Shown here one piece after another: positions 63,851 to 64,000 of a stretch of DNA of 64,000 nucleotides (its first letter is position 1; every line of letters starts with the position of its first letter). The stretch lies in assembly GCA_902590355.1 (NCBI GenBank), contig CACIWI010000002.1:25695-89694 (forward strand). Reading direction: 5' to 3'. The notes under the pieces are model-generated. The model saw only the letters and a program-made list of their open reading frames with translations. It was not told the DNA's origin and did no database searches. A program made the position numbers and the translations under genes. This DNA is from an uncultured Prochlorococcus sp. (GTDB lineage Bacteria > Cyanobacteriota > Cyanobacteriia > PCC-6307 > Cyanobiaceae).

Positions 63851-64000
63851 TTACTTTTTATTAAAAATATAACTTGCAAAAATCCCTTTCTTTTTGTTTC
63901 TTTTTTTTTCTTTTAAACAATTCATAACTTGCTTATAACTTTAAAATGTGATTCTAATAATGCATTCAATTCTTCTAAAGCAAAGCAGTGGTCTTGGATG

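Overview
AT-rich, gene-dense cyanobacterial chromosome segment. Gene content and order (monovinyl-style photosystem genes, lone cpeB/cpeS remnant, psbT-psbB, psbM, minCDE, petBD, psaE, PTOX, many tiny hypothetical ORFs) fit a high-light-adapted Prochlorococcus; this is recognised from memory of families, not from a search. About 1-30 kb is core: a helicase (partial), cpeB/cpeS, metK, rpsA, nrdR, psbT/psbB, psbM, prmC, minCDE, ctp protease, petB/petD, a GH100-type invertase, one 16S-tRNA-Ile-tRNA-Ala-23S-5S operon, mutM, psaE. About 30-50 kb is dominated by small conserved or hypothetical proteins plus PTOX, a carotenoid isomerase-like oxidoreductase, a Nif11-like peptide, tatA, an ArfB-like factor, a photolyase/cryptochrome, tenA and thiD. 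About 50-64 kb looks accessory: decayed genes, a phosphonate/phosphite-type ABC transporter operon with a divergent Crp-like regulator and an ACR3-type arsenite permease, four copies of a 19-bp repeat (ATTTTAGATCGACTGTCAA) that bracket gene cassettes, a truncated tRNA-Thr-like 3' fragment, and a TerS-like small protein at the right edge. The tRNA fragment suggests the window ends just inside an integrated element that continues to the right. No CRISPR array, integrase or transposase was recognised.
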